DNA from: Lepidostoma basale
Lineage: Eukaryota > Arthropoda > Insecta > Trichoptera > Lepidostomatidae
Reading direction: 5' to 3'
NCBI GenBank assembly: GCA_022606425.2
Contig: JAHDVF020001348.1
Location: forward strand, 1,617,001 to 1,681,000
DNA length: 64,000 nucleotides
Part shown: positions 62,716-64,000 of the stretch, in pieces
How positions within the stretch are numbered: position 1 is the first letter of the stretch
Layout: each line of letters opens with the position of its first letter
Notes under the pieces: model-generated
What the model was told of the DNA's origin: nothing
What the model saw: the letters and a program-made list of their open reading frames with translations, nothing else
The model's database searches: none
Made by a program: the position numbers and the translations under genes

Positions 62716-63094
62716 GCTGAATCTGCTAGTTCAATTACTACACTTGACGACATCTGGTGGTTGCACGCGGAAATATGTAGTGGTAGTACCCTCTATCCAT
62801 CGCTAACCGCAAATAACCTCGTTGATTCGAGAAAGTACAATAGCAACAATAAGCCATTAGTTGTCACGGGCCTGATTGATGACACTGGTGATTTGTTGTC
62901 GCGGGTAGGATTGATGACACTTGCGGGCCGGATTTGGCCCGCGGGCCGTAGTTACCTCTGGACTATAGGATGACAATATACTCTCTAAAGTCAAGAGTAT
63001 ATACACCATGGCACGCACGCTCGTCGATTTAACCGACTTTGATCCATCTATTAGTAATTTACTTTTTTGATCGAGAATTTATCAATGGATTCAC
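62716..63094. other. Unassigned
   Basis: A 70-codon frame (62761-62973) without a domain. 'GCGGGCCGGATTTGGCCCGC' at 62923-62942 is a 20-bp palindrome-like word that I recall from insect repeats. Confidence 0.35.
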
Positions 63095-63225
63095 AATTGG
63101 GTTCTGGTTCCAATCCATATGTATGGAAGCGAAGCATGGCACTGCCAAAAATATGTAGATAGTTTAATAAATGCAGTAGAAATTAGATCTCTTAGACGAA
63201 TATGAGGTAAATCTGTATCAAATGC
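63095..63225 (+). mobile_element. LINE-A, internal fragment
   Basis: 'NSQLGSGSNPYVWKRSMALPK'-type codons equal to GVLVPTLMYGSEAWHCQK in shifted frames, then INAVEIRSLRRI. It is followed by a short CCTAACCTAACC run at 63238-63249. Confidence 0.7.
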
Positions 63226-63254
63226 AAATATAATATAACCTAACCTAACCAAAC

Positions 63255-63440
63255 CCTCTGACTTCGATACCAAAGGTTCGATTCCCGGCGATGGCAGTGT
63301 GATTGTCACACTGTCTTTGGTCTGGTGTAGAATTCATTTGACAATAAAATGCCGATAGATTGGCTACCTATCATATGTCACGAGACAAAAAAAATGTATA
63401 CAGTAATTGGGTCATACGACCTGTTGTATGCATAAAAAAA
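63255..63440 (+). mobile_element. SINE-1, lacks A box
   Basis: Starts at ACCCTCTGACTTCGATACC; B box GGTTCGATTCCCGG; complete body and tail, 'CGACCTGTTGTATGC' and A-rich end. Confidence 0.85.
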
Positions 63441-63449
63441 TAATCATTA

Positions 63450-63720
63450 AGATGGTAAGACGTATAGAAAAATGAATGAAGAAAAAAAGAAAATTAAAAA
63501 TGTAAACGGAACTAGAAATAGAGGAAGACTGAGGAAAACGTGGCACGATCAAATCGAACGAATATTATGATAAATCCTCCGCAAGAAGTCGAAAAAATCG
63601 ACGTGCGTGCATGGCACGATGTATGAATGTAGATGATCGAGAGAAGTATGTCAGGAAAGAACAGCGTGGCGTTCCATTATTTCTGCCTACCCCTTCGCGG
63701 ATACGGTGTGATTGTTAGTT
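63450..63720 (+). mobile_element. LINE-A, 3' end
   Basis: RNRGRLRKTWHDQIERIL and RRACMARCMNV in shifting frames, with 'CCTACCCCTTCGCGGATACGG' and a TTAGTTTATTA tail. Confidence 0.78.
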
Positions 63721-63778
63721 TATTATCAAAGTTAGCAAAAACTTTGAACTAACTAACTTATCAAAATGTTTATGAAGA

Positions 63779-63977
63779 TCGATGTAAAGGCTATTATAGC
63801 TATCATAGTGATTCTCGTGACATGTGATAGGTAGCTTATCTATCGCCATTTTATTGTCACGTGAATTCTACACCAGACCAAAGACAGTGCGAAAATCACA
63901 CTGTCCTAGCCGGGAATCGAACCCGGAACCTTCAGGGTGGCAGTCAATGCACTTACCACTCGGCCACGAAGGTCGTC
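63779..63977 (-). mobile_element. SINE-1 copy
   Basis: Minus strand: head with GGCCGAGTGGTAAGTGC (A box) and GGGTTCGATTCCCGG (B box), body, ending 'GCTATAATAGCC'. It has the same tail type as the 11510 copy. Confidence 0.88.
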
Positions 63978-64000
63978 GTGACATTCATATTGTGATTTAT

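Noticed and set aside
63238..63249. Telomere repeat (CCTAA)n
   Set aside because: Fewer than three units inside a LINE/SINE junction, with no flanking telomeric sequence.

Overview
The window looks like a gene-poor, repeat-saturated piece of an AT-rich insect chromosome, most likely a moth or butterfly. I infer this from the mix of degraded non-LTR retrotransposons with short microsatellite tails, mariner relics, tRNA-headed SINEs and foldback/MITE families. I found no host gene with exons, splice sites or a complete conserved protein. Nearly every open frame longer than 60 codons is a piece of a transposon or a shadow of one. Family names below (LINE-A to LINE-J, SINE-1, FB-1, MITE-X, MITE-M, MITE-H, MITE-P, R, R3, G) are labels for this window only.

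LINE-A is the commonest coding repeat. It has a YADD reverse transcriptase, a C-terminal 'KTWHDQINQ ... RRACMTRCMNVEE' segment, and a TTAG or TTTG tail. There are about 25 pieces on both strands. The best is an unbroken 286-codon frame at 37497-38357. LINE-B, C and D end in GAA-type tails. LINE-E has two copies at 1.2 and 8.9 kb. LINE-F is at 2.0, 12.7, 58.2 and 62.5 kb. LINE-G, H, I and J are single or few 3' ends. Three DNA-transposon transposase relics are present: a mariner at 0.15-0.65 kb, a Tc1/mariner-like element at 13.5-14.5 kb, and a mariner with both terminal inverted repeats at 24.5-25.8 kb. MITE-M is an internally deleted relative of the second.

Non-coding families: SINE-1 (17 copies with a tRNA-like head carrying A and B boxes); MITE-X (many copies, short hairpin GCCTTAGCAAGGC); FB-1 (eight pieces, one an unbroken inverted repeat with 371-bp arms at 34322-35137); several smaller foldbacks; a seven-unit satellite at 49.7-50.4 kb; and a 324-bp (TA)n tract at 22.0 kb.

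The insertions record an order of events. LINE-B sits inside LINE-F (13-bp target duplication), LINE-A inside LINE-B (12 bp), LINE-B beside LINE-A (14 bp), LINE-A beside LINE-I (11 bp), and SINE-1 inside FB-1. Two GC-rich patches (55.25-55.51 and 61.48-62.01 kb) match no repeat here and are the best candidates for unique or regulatory sequence. All family calls rest on reading translations and comparing copies by eye; boundaries are approximate unless a target duplication is stated.
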